From NCBI RefSeq assembly GCF_004799035.1, contig NZ_MWIO01000020.1:49984-113983 (forward strand): 64,000 nucleotides of DNA, read 5' to 3'. Of this stretch, positions 46,243 to 54,945 are shown one piece after another; the first letter of the stretch is position 1, and each line of letters starts with the position of its first letter. The notes below the pieces were generated by a model. That model was not told where the DNA came from. It did not search any database and saw only the letters and a list, made by a program, of their open reading frames with translations. Source of the stretch: Rhodanobacter lindaniclasticus. Its GTDB lineage: Bacteria > Pseudomonadota > Gammaproteobacteria > Xanthomonadales > Rhodanobacteraceae. The position numbers were made by a program, and so were the translations under genes.

Positions 46243-48341
46243 GCGGTTCTCTCGATGACGCGCTCGAACGGCGGCAACGCGCGCAGCATGCCGCTGCCGT
46301 AGCGCTTGGTGACCACGCGGCGATCCAGCAGCACGATGCGGCCGTGGTCGGTCTCGCTGCGGATCAGGCGGCCGCAGTACTGGGTGAGCAGGCGGGTGGC
46401 CTCGGGCACGCTGACTTCGATGAACGGGTTGCGGCCGCGCGATTCCAGCCACTCGGCATAGGTGGCGCCGACCGGGTCGGTAGGCACCGCGAACGGCAGC
46501 TGGGTGATCACCACCGTCTCGCAGAACTTGCCAGGCAGGTCGAGGCCTTCGCCGAACGAGGCCAGCCCGAACAGGGTGCTGCCCTTGCCGGCCTCGATGT
46601 CGGCGCAGTGCTCGGCGACCAGTTGCGACTTGCCCAGCGAGCCTTGCGCGCGCACCTTGCGCACCTGCGCGATCGGCAGCTTCTGCAGCACGCGGTCGAG
46701 CTTCGCGCGCGAGGTGAACAGCACCAGGTTGCCGGCGTCCCAGTCGAGGTGGTCGGCCAGCCAGGCGCTGATTTCCTCGGCGTGCGCCTCGCGTGCGTCG
46801 GGCAGGGTGTGCATCGCCGGCACCTCCAGGCGCGCCTGCGCGGCGAGGTCGAACGGCGAAGGCAGGCTCAGCGTCACCGCATCGTCGGGCAGGCCCACGG
46901 CATCGGCGAAGCCGCGGAAATTGCCGCCCGCACTGAGCGTGGCCGAGGTCATCACCACGCCGCTGGCATTGTTCCACAGCACGTTGCGCAACAGGCCGGC
47001 GGCGGAGACGGCCGAGGCATGGCAAACCAGTTGCTGGTCGGCGCCCAGGGTGACCCAGCGCGCCAGCGGCGGGGCGTTGTCCGGATCGTCGCTGGACCAC
47101 GCGCGCCAGCAGGCGGCCTGGCGGCCGATGCGTTCCAGCGCGATGCCGAGTTCGCGCGACAAGGCCTCCTGGGTCGGCCCGCCATCGGTCATCTCCACCA
47201 CCGCGCGGCGCACCGCGGTGAGCCAGCGCTGCACCTCGCCGGTGAGCAGGTCGAGCACGCGCGCATGCTCCACCCACGGCTCCGGCAGCTGGCCCAGCGA
47301 GCCGCGGTACATCGGTTCGGTCTCGGCCGGATCGGGCAGCCACGCCAGGCGGATTTCCTTCTCCAGTTCCTCCAGCGTGTTGCTCAGCTCCTGCAGTTTC
47401 TCGTCGCCCTGGTCGAGCGCGAGCTTGCCCAGGCGTTCCTTGTCGGTCAGCGAATAGGCCGCATGCACCTGTCGGCCGAGCCGGCTCAATTGGCGCACGG
47501 CAGCGGTCATGAAGACCTCGGCGGCGCCGCGGTCGATCGCCTTGCCGGGCACGTGATGGCCTTCGTCGAAGATGTACAGCGTCTCGTCCGGGCGCGGCAG
47601 GATCACGCCGCCCCAGCTGTCGTCCTCGCCCGGCATGGTCAGGTCGGCCAGCACCAGGTCCTGGTTGGCCACGATGATGTCGGCGTCGTCCACCGCGCGG
47701 CGCGCGGCGAAGAACGGGCAGTTCATGAACTGCCCGCACTTGCGCCCGGTGCAGCCGCCGGCGCTGGTGGTGATCATCGGGCGCAGCAGGTCGCTGACCG
47801 GCTCCGGTGCGCTGTCCATGTCGCCGTTCCATTCGCCGCGGTCGAACCCGTCGCGCAGCTTCGCCAGCGACTGCTTGTCGCGCGGTTGCGGCGGCTTGCT
47901 CCACAGCAGCAGGTCGGCCTCGAAACCAGCCAGGCCCAGCTGCGCGTCGTGGATGCTGTTGGCTGCCATCAGCAGATTGCGCGGACACAGGTAGCGGCCA
48001 CGGCCCTTGGCCAGCGCCACCTTTGCTTCGATGTCGTTGAGTTTCAGGTACAGCGGAATGTCGCGCTGCACGAGCTGTTCCTGCAGCGCCACGGTGGCGG
48101 TGGCGATCAGCAGCTTCTTCTTCTGGAAGCGCGCCACTTCATGGCCGGCCACCAGGTAGGCCATGGACTTGCCGGTGCCGGTCGGCGCCTCGATCACCGC
48201 CACGCCGCCCTCGTTGGACAGCGCCTTGGCGACCTCGGCGATCATGCGCCCCTGCGAGGCGCGCGCGCGGAAGCCCGGCAGGCCCTCCTTGACGCGGGCG
48301 TAGGCGGAACGAATGGCGTCCTTGGTGGAGTCGGCGAGCAT
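46239..48341 (-). CDS. dinG: ATP-dependent 5'-3' DNA helicase DinG
   Basis: A 700-residue XPD-like helicase that removes R-loops and other structures ahead of forks. Walker A is EAPTGTGKSMAYL near residue 52; the 4Fe-4S cysteines are in RYLCPRN (near 117) and GGCTGRKCGQFMNCPFF (near 195-210); the DEAH-type box is YIFDEGHHV near 258; C-terminal motifs include MTSATLSAGGNF, FGLASFGEGLDLPGK and YCGRLIRSETDHG (motif VI). ATG 48341 (MLADSTKDAIRSAY) starts the homology; the open frame upstream is not conserved. No obvious LexA box was seen in the 211-bp gap to the divergent gene. Confidence 0.94.
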   Translation of the reverse strand: MLADSTKDAIRSAYARVKEGLPGFRARASQGRMIAEVAKALSNEGGVAVIEAPTGTGKSMAYLVAGHEVARFQKKKLLIATATVALQEQLVQRDIPLYLKLNDIEAKVALAKGRGRYLCPRNLLMAANSIHDAQLGLAGFEADLLLWSKPPQPRDKQSLAKLRDGFDRGEWNGDMDSAPEPVSDLLRPMITTSAGGCTGRKCGQFMNCPFFAARRAVDDADIIVANQDLVLADLTMPGEDDSWGGVILPRPDETLYIFDEGHHVPGKAIDRGAAEVFMTAAVRQLSRLGRQVHAAYSLTDKERLGKLALDQGDEKLQELSNTLEELEKEIRLAWLPDPAETEPMYRGSLGQLPEPWVEHARVLDLLTGEVQRWLTAVRRAVVEMTDGGPTQEALSRELGIALERIGRQAACWRAWSSDDPDNAPPLARWVTLGADQQLVCHASAVSAAGLLRNVLWNNASGVVMTSATLSAGGNFRGFADAVGLPDDAVTLSLPSPFDLAAQARLEVPAMHTLPDAREAHAEEISAWLADHLDWDAGNLVLFTSRAKLDRVLQKLPIAQVRKVRAQGSLGKSQLVAEHCADIEAGKGSTLFGLASFGEGLDLPGKFCETVVITQLPFAVPTDPVGATYAEWLESRGRNPFIEVSVPEATRLLTQYCGRLIRSETDHGRIVLLDRRVVTKRYGSGMLRALPPFERVIERTA

Positions 48342-48552
48342 GCGGGGTGAGGGGTCCGTGACACGGTGCGGGGCCGGGGCGCCGCGTGTGTGCGCTGCCT
48401 GCTGGCCGGCTGCCCAGTCTATCGGACATGTCAACGCGGCCGCGGCTTGCCGATGCCACGCGGAATGTCGCACAGTGGCAGGCGTGTATGCTGGGCCGGG
48501 CCGCGGCTCGACCTGATCCGGCGACATCCCGGCGACAGCTGAAGGGGGCACG

Positions 48553-51462
48553 ATGGAGTCGATGTCCATCGACGACTCGCTGCAATTGAATTGGCTGACC
48601 CATCTGGTCGGCGCCCGCTCGCCAGCCGAAGTGGCCGCGGCGATCGCCGCGCTGGCGCGGGACCGGCCCGGATGCGAAGCTGCCAGCGTGGTTTGGCGGC
48701 TGCACGATCGGGCCGGCGTCTGCAGCATGCCGCCGATGCCGGTGGACGATGCCGATTGGCCGTGGATCGAGCAGGCTGCCGGTGCCGCCGGGGCGCAGTG
48801 GCATGCGGACGGGCAGCGCGTGGCGCTGCGCCTGTGCGAGCAGCCGCAGCCCGCCGTGCTGATGTTGCGCCTGCAGCCCGCCTGGGCGAATTCCCGCTTT
48901 CTCGACGAGTTGGCGGCACCGCTGCGACTGGCCCGCCTGCATCTGCAACGTGCGCTGGAATGGCTCGACCTGCAGCACTCGCACGAGCAACTGGAGCGCT
49001 CGGAGAACCTGCAGCGCGCCTTGTTCGCGATCTCCGACCTGGCCGGTTCCGAACGCGACATGCCCACCGTGCTGCGCGGCATCCACGCCATCGTCAGCGG
49101 GCTGATGTACGCGGAGAACTTCTTCATCGTGCTGCACGACGCCGTGCGCGACACGGTCCGCTTCCTGTATTACGTCGACGTGGAGGACCCCGTGGCGCCC
49201 GGCGGCGGGCGCGACATGCCGACCAGCGCGATCGAGCACACGCTGACCTGGTACGTGTTGCGCGACGGCAAGGCGCGCATGGGCGATGCCGAGGAGTTGC
49301 GCATGCAGGCGCAAGGCCCGGTGACGGTGATCGGCACCGACAGCCGAGACTGGCTGGGCGTGCCGATGATGCGTGACGGCCGCCCCGGCGGTGCGCTGGT
49401 GGTGCAGAGCTACCAGCCCGAGATCGGCTACACCCCGGGCGACCTGGCCCTGCTGGAGTTCGTCGCCAGCCACATCCTGATCGCGCTGGAACGCAAGCAG
49501 GGCAAGGAGGATCTCGAACAGCGGGTGCAGCTGCGCACCGCGCAGCTCGCCGAAGCCAATCGCGGACTGCAGCAGGAGATCGTCGAGCGTCAGCGCGCCG
49601 AGCATCTGCAGACGGCGTTGTTCCGCATCGCCGAACTGGCCACCGCGCGCATCGACCACGGCGAGTTCTACCGCCGCGTGCACGGCGTGGTGGGCGAGTT
49701 GCTCAACGCGGAGAACTTCTACATCGCGCTGCTCTCCGACGACCGCCAGCAATTGCTGTTTCCGTATGCGGTGGACGCCAAGCGACGCCCCCCGCCCAGC
49801 CGCCCGCTGGGTCGCGGGCTGAGCGAGTACGTGCTGCGCCTGGGCACCGCGTTGCGCGCCGACAACGCCGACATCGAGGCGCTGGAGCGCAGCGGCGAGA
49901 TCGTGCCCGGGCGTTCCGGTTCGCCGTCGTCGTGCTGGCTCGGCGTGCCCCTGATCGTCGGCGACGAGGTCATCGGGCTGGTGACGGTGCAGAGCTACGA
50001 CGCCGACGTGTCCTACGGCCCGTCCGACCAGGAGTTGCTGAGCTTCGTGGCCACCCAGGTCGCCAACAGCCTCACCCGCCGCCGTGCCGCCGAGGCGTTG
50101 CATCGCGCCTACGAGCAGCTGGAACACCGGGTGGAGGAGCGCACGCTGGCGCTGCGCAAGGAGATCATCGAGCGCGAACGCGTGCAGGACCAGCTCAAGC
50201 ACCAGGTGATGCACGATCCGCTGACCGGCCTGCCCAACCGCAGCTATCTGCGCGACCGCATAGACCGCGTGCTGTCGACGCCGGCGTCCGGCACGCGCCC
50301 GCGCTGCGCGCTGCTGTACATGGACGTGGACCGCTTCAAGATCATCAACGACAGCCTCGGCCACCTGGCCGGCGACGAGGTGCTGAGGGAGGTCGCCACG
50401 CGGCTGTCCGACTGCGTGCGCCACCCGGACCTGGTGGCGCGGCTGTCGGGCGACGAGTTCGCCATCCTGCTGGAATCGGTGGAGCAGCCGGCCGACGCCA
50501 ACGTCGTGGCGCAACGGGTGATGGATGCGCTGGCCGAACCGATGCCCGCCGGCGGCAAGGAGTTGCAGGTGGCCGTCAGCGTCGGCATCGCCATCGGCGA
50601 CGGCCGTTACCTGACCGCCGACGAGGTGCTGCGCGATGCCGACATCGCGCTGTATCGCGCCAAGGAACTCGGCCGCAAGCGCTACCAGTTGTTCGACGAG
50701 ACGCTGGCACGCAGCGTGGTCGACGTGCTGACGCTGGAAGGCGAGCTGCGCCAGGCACTGAAGCACGGCCAGTTCGAGCCGCATTTCCAGGTCATTTGCC
50801 GCCTGGAGGATGGCGCGGTGGTCGGCTACGAGGCACTGATCCGCTGGAACCATCCGCAACGCGGCCTGCTGCTGCCGGGCGATTTCCTCAAGATCGCCGA
50901 GGACAGCGGCCTGATCGAGGCGATCGACTGGCACATGTTCGAGATCAGCTGCCAGCGGCTGCGCCGGCAGGAGCGCACCGACACCTTCATGACGCTCAAT
51001 GTGTCGGCGCTGCACCTGCGTCACGACAATTTCGACGCACGCCTGATCGAGTTGCTCGAACGCACCGGCCTGCCGCCCACGCGGGTGGTGGTGGAAGTCA
51101 CCGAGGGTGCCCTGCTCGACGATCCGGAGCGCGTGCGCGCCACGCTGGAGCGCCTGCGCGCCGCCGGCGTCGGCGCGGCACTGGACGATTTCGGTACCGG
51201 CTATTCGTCGCTGAGCTACCTGCACTCGCTGCCGCTGCGCATCCTGAAAATCGACCGCGCGTTCGTGAACGAGCTGGACAAGGGCGCCAACACCAGCAGT
51301 ACCACCGTGGTCGCGGCGGTGCTCGCGCTGGCCCGCGCGCTGGACATCGACGTGGTCGCCGAAGGCATCGAGACGGAGATCCAGTACGCCGCGCTGCACG
51401 CGATGGGCTGCGCCATGGGGCAGGGCTACTGGATCGGTCGGCCTGCGCCGTTGGAGCCCTGA
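48553..51462 (+). CDS. GAF-GAF-GGDEF-EAL cyclic di-GMP signalling protein
   Basis: A 969-residue cytoplasmic protein with no membrane segment. After an unassigned 140-residue N-terminus come two GAF-like domains (about 150-315 and 345-510; each with AENF(F/Y)I and WLGVP), a short coiled coil, a GGDEF domain (about 555-715) and an EAL domain (about 730-965). The cyclase signature is SGDEF rather than GGDEF, with an intact inhibitory RxxD (RHPD) five residues before it. The phosphodiesterase side looks complete: YEALIRW, LNVSALHL, EVTEGALL, LDDFGTGYSSL, LKIDRAFV, AEGIETE. It therefore probably degrades cyclic di-GMP; residual synthesis is uncertain. ATG 48553 follows AAGGGGG. Confidence 0.9.
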   Translation: MESMSIDDSLQLNWLTHLVGARSPAEVAAAIAALARDRPGCEAASVVWRLHDRAGVCSMPPMPVDDADWPWIEQAAGAAGAQWHADGQRVALRLCEQPQPAVLMLRLQPAWANSRFLDELAAPLRLARLHLQRALEWLDLQHSHEQLERSENLQRALFAISDLAGSERDMPTVLRGIHAIVSGLMYAENFFIVLHDAVRDTVRFLYYVDVEDPVAPGGGRDMPTSAIEHTLTWYVLRDGKARMGDAEELRMQAQGPVTVIGTDSRDWLGVPMMRDGRPGGALVVQSYQPEIGYTPGDLALLEFVASHILIALERKQGKEDLEQRVQLRTAQLAEANRGLQQEIVERQRAEHLQTALFRIAELATARIDHGEFYRRVHGVVGELLNAENFYIALLSDDRQQLLFPYAVDAKRRPPPSRPLGRGLSEYVLRLGTALRADNADIEALERSGEIVPGRSGSPSSCWLGVPLIVGDEVIGLVTVQSYDADVSYGPSDQELLSFVATQVANSLTRRRAAEALHRAYEQLEHRVEERTLALRKEIIERERVQDQLKHQVMHDPLTGLPNRSYLRDRIDRVLSTPASGTRPRCALLYMDVDRFKIINDSLGHLAGDEVLREVATRLSDCVRHPDLVARLSGDEFAILLESVEQPADANVVAQRVMDALAEPMPAGGKELQVAVSVGIAIGDGRYLTADEVLRDADIALYRAKELGRKRYQLFDETLARSVVDVLTLEGELRQALKHGQFEPHFQVICRLEDGAVVGYEALIRWNHPQRGLLLPGDFLKIAEDSGLIEAIDWHMFEISCQRLRRQERTDTFMTLNVSALHLRHDNFDARLIELLERTGLPPTRVVVEVTEGALLDDPERVRATLERLRAAGVGAALDDFGTGYSSLSYLHSLPLRILKIDRAFVNELDKGANTSSTTVVAAVLALARALDIDVVAEGIETEIQYAALHAMGCAMGQGYWIGRPAPLEP

Positions 51463-51472
51463 ATCGCGCGCC

Positions 51473-52135
51473 CTATCGCGCGGCGACGATCTGCCGCAAC
51501 GCCTGCTCGAACGCCTCCGGCGGCTGCCCGCCGGAGATCAGGTGCTGGCCGTTGACGATGGTGGCCGGCACCGAGTGGATGCCGCGCGACATGAAGAACT
51601 GCTCCTGCGCGCGCACCTCGTCGGCGAACTCGCTGCCTTCGAGCAGCTGCCGTGCCCGCGCACCATCCAGCCCCGCTTCGACGGCCAGGCGCACCAGCGT
51701 GTCGTGTGAGCTCACGTCCTCGCCGTCGGTGAAATACGCGCGCAGCAGGATCTGCTTCAGCGCGAGCTGCCGCCCTTCCAGCTCGGCCCAGTGCAGCAGC
51801 CGGTGCGCATCGAAGGTGTTGTAGACGCGGCTGCGCCGATCCATGTTGAAGGTGAATCCGAATGCCGCGCCGCGCGCACGGATCGCCTCGCGATTGGCGT
51901 CGATCTGTTCGGCCGAACTGCCGTACTTGCGCATCAGGTGTTCGGTGGAATCCTCGCCCTCAGCCGCCATCTGCGGGTTCAGCTCGAACGGCTGGAAGTG
52001 GATTTCCGCGGAGACCTCGCCATCGAGCTGCGTCAGCGCCTGCCGCAGCGAGGCCAGCCCGATCGCGCACCATGGGCAGGACACATCGGAGACGAAGTCG
52101 ATGCGCAGCGGAACGGGAGTCGCTGGCGTGGACAT
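51473..52135 (-). CDS. DsbA-family oxidoreductase, FrnE-like
   Basis: A 220-residue cytoplasmic thioredoxin-fold protein. The redox motif is CPWC in DFVSDVSCPWCAIG (near residue 20), followed by the helical insert typical of DsbA/FrnE proteins and the cis-Pro loop SVPATIVNGQHLISGGQPPE near 185. No signal peptide is present. FrnE of Deinococcus is a cytoplasmic disulfide isomerase linked to oxidative stress; the role here is inferred from that family. ATG 52135 is preceded by GAGG at six bases. It converges on the GGDEF/EAL gene with a 10-bp gap. Confidence 0.88.
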   Translation of the reverse strand: MSTPATPVPLRIDFVSDVSCPWCAIGLASLRQALTQLDGEVSAEIHFQPFELNPQMAAEGEDSTEHLMRKYGSSAEQIDANREAIRARGAAFGFTFNMDRRSRVYNTFDAHRLLHWAELEGRQLALKQILLRAYFTDGEDVSSHDTLVRLAVEAGLDGARARQLLEGSEFADEVRAQEQFFMSRGIHSVPATIVNGQHLISGGQPPEAFEQALRQIVAAR

Positions 52136-52207
52136 GGGACACCTCGCAAATCTTGGGGAGCAGCAGCGCTGCGGATCCGACCCAGATGCGGCCGGGGCAC
52201 GCCACAA

Positions 52208-53866
52208 TCAATCGTCTGCGCGAACCCGGCCCATCGCCATGTCCAGTGCCAGCGCCTCGGCTACCTTGATGCCATCCACCGCCGCGGACAGGATGCCGCC
52301 GGCGTAGCCGGCCCCTTCGCCGGCGGGATACAAGCCGCGGACATTGAGGCTCTGCAGGCTCTCGTCGCGCGTGATGCGTACCGGCGACGAGGTGCGGGTT
52401 TCGACGCCGGTGAGGATGGCATCGGCCATCGCGTAGCCGCGGATCTGCCGTTCGAAGGCGGGCAGCGCCTCGCGGATCGCGGCGATGGCGTAGTCGGGCA
52501 GGGCGCTGTCGAGGCTGCCCAGGGTGACGCCGGGTTTGTACGAGGGCTGCACCTCGCCCCATTCGCGTGAGGCGCGACCGGCGAGGAAGTCGCCGACCAG
52601 CTGCGCGGGCGCGTTGTAGTTCTCGCCGCCCAGCGTGTAGGCGTGGCTTTCCAGCGCCCGCTGCAGCGCGATGCCGGCGAGCGGGCCTTCGCCGTACGGC
52701 GTGAAGTCGGAAGGCTCGATGCCGACCACCACCGCCGCGTTCGCGTTGCGCTCGTTGCGCGAGTACTGGCTCATGCCGTTGGTGACCACGCGGCCGGGTT
52801 CGCTGGTGGCGGCGACCACGGTGCCGCCGGGACACATGCAGAAGCTGTACACCGAGCGGCCGCGCCCGCCCTGATTTCCCTTGCCGTGATGCACCAGCTT
52901 GTAGTCGGCCGCACCGAGGATGGGATGGCCGGCCTGCGGCCCGAAGCGGGCGCGGTCGATCACCGACTGCGGGTGCTCGATGCGGAAGCCGATCGAAAAC
53001 GGCTTGGCCTCCACGTACACGCCGCGCGCATGCAGCATCTCGAACGTATCGCGGGCGCTGTGGCCGAGTGCGAGCACCACATGATCGGAGCGCAACTGTT
53101 CGCCGCTGGCCAGGGTGACGCCACGGATCTGCTGCTGGCCATCCGCACCCGGTTCCAGCAGCAGGTCGTCCACGCGCTGGCTGAAACGGATCTCGCCGCC
53201 CAGCGACTCGATCGTCGCGCGCATGTTCTCCACCATCGAGACCAGCCGGAAGGTGCCGATGTGCGGCTTGCTGACGTAGAGGATTTCCTCCGGCGCGCCG
53301 GCCTTGACGAATTCGGTGAGCACCTTGCGGCCGTGGTGCTGCGGGTCGCGGATCTGGCTGTGCAGCTTGCCGTCGGAAAAAGTGCCGGCGCCGCCTTCGC
53401 CGAACTGCACGTTGGATTCCGGGTGCAGCTCGCGCTTGCGCCACAGGTCCCAGGTGTCTTTGGTGCGCTCGCGCACTTCCTTGCCGCGATCGAGGATGAT
53501 CGGGCGGAAACCCATCTGCGCCAGGATCAGGCCGGCGAACAGGCCGCAGGGGCCGAAGCCGATCACCAGCGGGCGGTGTTCGACCCGCGGCGGCGCCTTG
53601 GCCACGAAGTGGTAGCTGGTGTCCGGCGTCGGCTGCACGTGGGGATCGCCGGCAAAGCGTTGCAGCAATTCGGCTTCGCGCGGGGTGTCGATGTCCAGCG
53701 CGTAGATCAGCATGATCGCGCCGCGCTTGCGTGCGTCGTAGCCGCGGCGGGCGATGGTGTAAGCGATCAGCTCGCCGGGTTCGAGCTCAAGCCGCCTGGT
53801 GATGGCGGCAGCAAGCGCGGCCTCGCCGTGGTCGAGCGGCAGCTTGAGGTCGGTGAGTCGCAGCAT
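52208..53866 (-). CDS. FAD-dependent NAD(P)/FAD oxidoreductase (COG2509 type)
   Basis: A 552-residue flavoprotein with an N-terminal ~95-residue alpha/beta domain (ending near PPRVEHRPLV) before the dinucleotide fold VIGFGPCGLFAGLILAQMG. Typical for the family are SNVQFGEGGAGTFSDGKLHSQI near 155, VVLALGHSARDTFEML near 270, YSFCMCPGGTVVAATSE near 350 and the C-terminal LYPAGEGAGYAGGILSAAVDG near 515. The physiological substrate is not known; the group is annotated only as a dehydrogenase. It stands 72 bp upstream of the FrnE-like gene on the same strand. Confidence 0.85.
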   Translation of the reverse strand: MLRLTDLKLPLDHGEAALAAAITRRLELEPGELIAYTIARRGYDARKRGAIMLIYALDIDTPREAELLQRFAGDPHVQPTPDTSYHFVAKAPPRVEHRPLVIGFGPCGLFAGLILAQMGFRPIILDRGKEVRERTKDTWDLWRKRELHPESNVQFGEGGAGTFSDGKLHSQIRDPQHHGRKVLTEFVKAGAPEEILYVSKPHIGTFRLVSMVENMRATIESLGGEIRFSQRVDDLLLEPGADGQQQIRGVTLASGEQLRSDHVVLALGHSARDTFEMLHARGVYVEAKPFSIGFRIEHPQSVIDRARFGPQAGHPILGAADYKLVHHGKGNQGGRGRSVYSFCMCPGGTVVAATSEPGRVVTNGMSQYSRNERNANAAVVVGIEPSDFTPYGEGPLAGIALQRALESHAYTLGGENYNAPAQLVGDFLAGRASREWGEVQPSYKPGVTLGSLDSALPDYAIAAIREALPAFERQIRGYAMADAILTGVETRTSSPVRITRDESLQSLNVRGLYPAGEGAGYAGGILSAAVDGIKVAEALALDMAMGRVRADD

Positions 53867-53990
53867 GCGTGGGTTCCGGTGCGCCGATGGCGCGCGCGAT
53901 TCCCGGCGCCTTCGATGGGCCGGCCATTGTCGGCGCCTTGCGCGCGGCCGACAAGGCAGCCGGCGAGCGGAAACTGACGCTGCGGGTCAC

Positions 53991-54215
53991 TCAGGCCGCC
54001 AGCAGGGTCAGGAATTGCTCACCGGTTGCCCGCGGGTGCAGCAGGATGAAGCGCGTTTGCGCCGGGCCGGCGTGCTTGCGTGCCGCGGCGACGCAAACCT
54101 CGCCGTCGGCGGCGATGATGGCCGGAGGCGTGGCACGCTGGTCATCCCAGGGCGCGCGGCACAGTTGGCCGTGTTGCGGGCCGCCGGCGATGATGCATTC
54201 AAAAATCCTGTTCAT
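53991..54215 (-). CDS. Hypothetical small protein
   Basis: A possible 74-residue protein (MNRIFECIIAGGPQHGQLC ... FLTLLAA). The GGPxxGQ turn near the N-terminus resembles short phage- or plasmid-borne hypothetical proteins, but I cannot name a family. The ribosome site is weak. It is included because the 572-bp interval between the FAD oxidoreductase and the DUF1993 gene has no other candidate and its composition looks protein-like. Confidence 0.45.
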   Translation of the reverse strand: MNRIFECIIAGGPQHGQLCRAPWDDQRATPPAIIAADGEVCVAAARKHAGPAQTRFILLHPRATGEQFLTLLAA

Positions 54216-54438
54216 GGAAAGTCACTCGAAGGGGAAGAGCTGTGGGGACGAGTGACGGCAAGCAGGGGGCGCGCCAGCAGCGGGCAGGCAAAGGTGGTCT
54301 GCGTCACAGTTTGGGACATGCGCCGCCAGCCGCGGCTGATCGCTGTGGTTTCAACGGGTGGAGCGGCTGGGGCAGCTGCTTCCGGTGGCGAGTCCGGCCC
54401 TCACCCGGACTCGCTACCGCGGGACGGAGTTGGCCCGC

Positions 54439-54945
54439 TCAGGCTTCGCCGATGAAATCCTTCTTGCCGATGTCGGTGCCCGCTTCGCGCAGGATGTTGT
54501 AGGCGGTGGTGCAGTGGAAGAACAGGTTGGGGATGGTGAAGCCGAACAGGTACGCCTGACCCTCAAGCGTGACGTCGCCGTTGCGGGTCTTCATCACGAT
54601 GGTACGGGTCTCGCTGCCGTCGATCTGTTCGGCGGTGAAGCTCTTGACGTAATCGATCGCGCGCGCGATGCGGTCATAGGCCTGGGGCAGGGTGGTCTCG
54701 TTGTCCTCGAAGGACTGCGGTTCGACGCCGGCGAGGCGAGCCGTGCCACGCGTGGCCATGTCGCAGGCGATCTGGATCTGCTTGATCAGCGGCAGCATGT
54801 CCGGGATCAGCCGGACCTGCAGCAGCACTTCGCCGCTGACGTTCTTCGAGATCGCGTGTTGCTCGCCCTTCTGCAGCACATGGGTGAGGTTGCCCAGCGC
54901 GCGGACAAAGACGGGGACGGAGGCCTGGTACATGGAAAGTGTCAT
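54439..54945 (-). CDS. DUF1993-family protein
   Basis: A 168-residue DinB-like helical-bundle protein of the DUF1993 family, common in proteobacteria and of unknown function. Family stretches are SMYQASVPVFVRALGNLTHVL at the N-terminus, RLIPDMLPLIKQIQIACDMATRG near 45, FEDNETTLPQAYDRI near 80 and the C-terminal FLFGFTIPNLFFHCTTAYNILR-like region with GKKDFIG at the end. Its ATG overlaps the stop of the upstream MFS gene (ATGA) and follows GCAGGAAG, so it is probably co-translated with the transporter. Confidence 0.88.
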   Translation of the reverse strand: MTLSMYQASVPVFVRALGNLTHVLQKGEQHAISKNVSGEVLLQVRLIPDMLPLIKQIQIACDMATRGTARLAGVEPQSFEDNETTLPQAYDRIARAIDYVKSFTAEQIDGSETRTIVMKTRNGDVTLEGQAYLFGFTIPNLFFHCTTAYNILREAGTDIGKKDFIGEA

